The position numbers and the translations under genes are program-made. A stretch of 64,000 nt of DNA from Spartobacteria bacterium (GTDB lineage: Bacteria; Verrucomicrobiota; Verrucomicrobiia; Chthoniobacterales; UBA10450): NCBI GenBank assembly GCA_003134785.1, contig PLCN01000017.1, positions 1 to 64,000 of the forward strand, written 5' to 3'. Of the stretch, positions 63,458 through 64,000 are shown piece after piece. Numbering within the stretch: position 1 is the first letter of the stretch; every line of letters begins with the position of its first letter. The notes below the pieces were generated by a model. That model was not told where the DNA came from, did no database searches, and worked only from the letters and a program-made list of their open reading frames with translations.

Positions 63458-64000
63458 GTGATCTCTCCTCATTTTCGTCCGCGAATCTTCCAATTTCTCT
63501 TCCTCTCCCTCTTCCTTTTCCTCTTCCTCCGGCCCCTTTCCGCGACCGCAGCGGATCACCTCAGCAATCCTTTGGCCGATCCACCGAAGTGGAAAGCCCT
63601 TGAGAAATATCAAAGGACCATCACGCATGACGAGTTCGAGCGGCTGCTGCGCGGTGTGTATGCCCCACACGGAATCAGCGACGACTTCATTCGCATCGAT
63701 CAAGATTTCGCCCGCGTCCTCATGAATCGCGACGCGCAAACATGGTTCACACTGCAGTTCGCCAAAGACGACACGAGCCGCGAATCGCCGAAACACAACT
63801 GGCGCACAGCGAAATCTTTGCCACGTCGAAAGCGAACCGGCATCCTCGCGGGATTGAAAATCGCACTCGATCCTGGCCACATCGGTGGCGAGTGGGCGAA
63901 GATGGAGGAACGCTGGTTCAAACTGGGTGACGCACCGCCCGTGGAAGAAGGCGAGATGACTTTGCGCGTGGCGAAACTGCTCGCGGTAAAACTTCGCACT
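63458..64000 (+). CDS. N-acetylmuramoyl-L-alanine amidase-like protein, 3'-truncated by window edge
   Basis: Open to the last base, so its stop is outside. I use GTG 63458; no ATG precedes a strongly hydrophobic signal-like run of Phe/Leu (about 10-26). After an N-terminal helical region (about 35-120) the amidase_3 signature 'IALDPGHIGGEWAKMEERWF' appears (zinc His within DPGHIG), then 'VEEGEMTLRVAKLLAVKLRT', whose Glu is the next zinc ligand. It would cleave the peptide from peptidoglycan in the periplasm. The 181 residues present include half the catalytic domain. Confidence 0.85.
   Translation, partial: MISPHFRPRIFQFLFLSLFLFLFLRPLSATAADHLSNPLADPPKWKALEKYQRTITHDEFERLLRGVYAPHGISDDFIRIDQDFARVLMNRDAQTWFTLQFAKDDTSRESPKHNWRTAKSLPRRKRTGILAGLKIALDPGHIGGEWAKMEERWFKLGDAPPVEEGEMTLRVAKLLAVKLRT

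Overview
The window looks like about 64 kb of chromosome from a GC-rich, Gram-negative soil bacterium, most likely a verrucomicrobium of the Chthoniobacterales/Spartobacteria type. The support is secreted kelch-repeat proteins with a paired C-terminal domain I associate with that group, two outer-membrane beta-barrels, a TonB-receptor remnant, and a Dop/Mpa pair of the kind found in Pup- or UBact-bearing phyla. The assignment is inferred from protein style; no rRNA is present. One tRNA (Asp) was found, and no CRISPR array, integrase or transposase.

Layout. 1-6.8 kb: three tandem kelch-repeat secreted proteins (the first cut by the window edge) and a decayed scrap of a fourth. 6.9-15.4 kb: mixed small genes: a YjbR-like protein, an EamA half-transporter, an Nramp metal transporter broken by one in-frame stop, a VIT/CCC1 transporter, a PRC-barrel protein, a zinc alcohol dehydrogenase and MgtC. 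A 335-bp segment occurs twice, 6.4 kb apart. 15.5-19.4 kb: ammonium transporter, porin-like barrel, TspO and MAPEG genes, and the stump of an ion antiporter.

19.4-36.3 kb is a potassium island. Two APC permeases with C-terminal universal-stress domains (KimA-like by architecture) flank an NtrC-type sigma-54 activator, a histidine kinase, two response regulator-TPR proteins, a second barrel, two small membrane proteins, KdpF-A-B-C and a KdpD that stops before its kinase half. From the kinase to KdpD the genes overlap or lie within about 50 bp, so they probably form one operon. A sigma-54-like promoter and a perfect palindrome lie upstream of it. The likely logic is that the neighbouring kinase and sigma-54 activator replace the usual KdpD/KdpE pair.

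36.3-46.7 kb: a methyltransferase-like protein, an M2 (ACE-type) peptidase, MetG translationally coupled to a membrane spermidine-synthase-like protein, a frameshifted TonB-receptor pseudogene, a secreted hypothetical protein and tRNA-Asp. 46.7-56.4 kb: a membrane-anchored TIR protein, the Mpa/ARC ATPase, a DUF885 hydrolase, a flavoprotein, a LuxR regulator, a tiny zinc-ribbon-like protein and Dop. No Pup/UBact gene, PafA or 20S subunits were found. 56.5-64 kb: glycogen phosphorylase, rhomboid protease, a DsbA-like protein, infC with a non-AUG start, YmdB, and the start of a cell-wall amidase. Palindromic dispersed repeats occupy many gaps from 50 to 63 kb.
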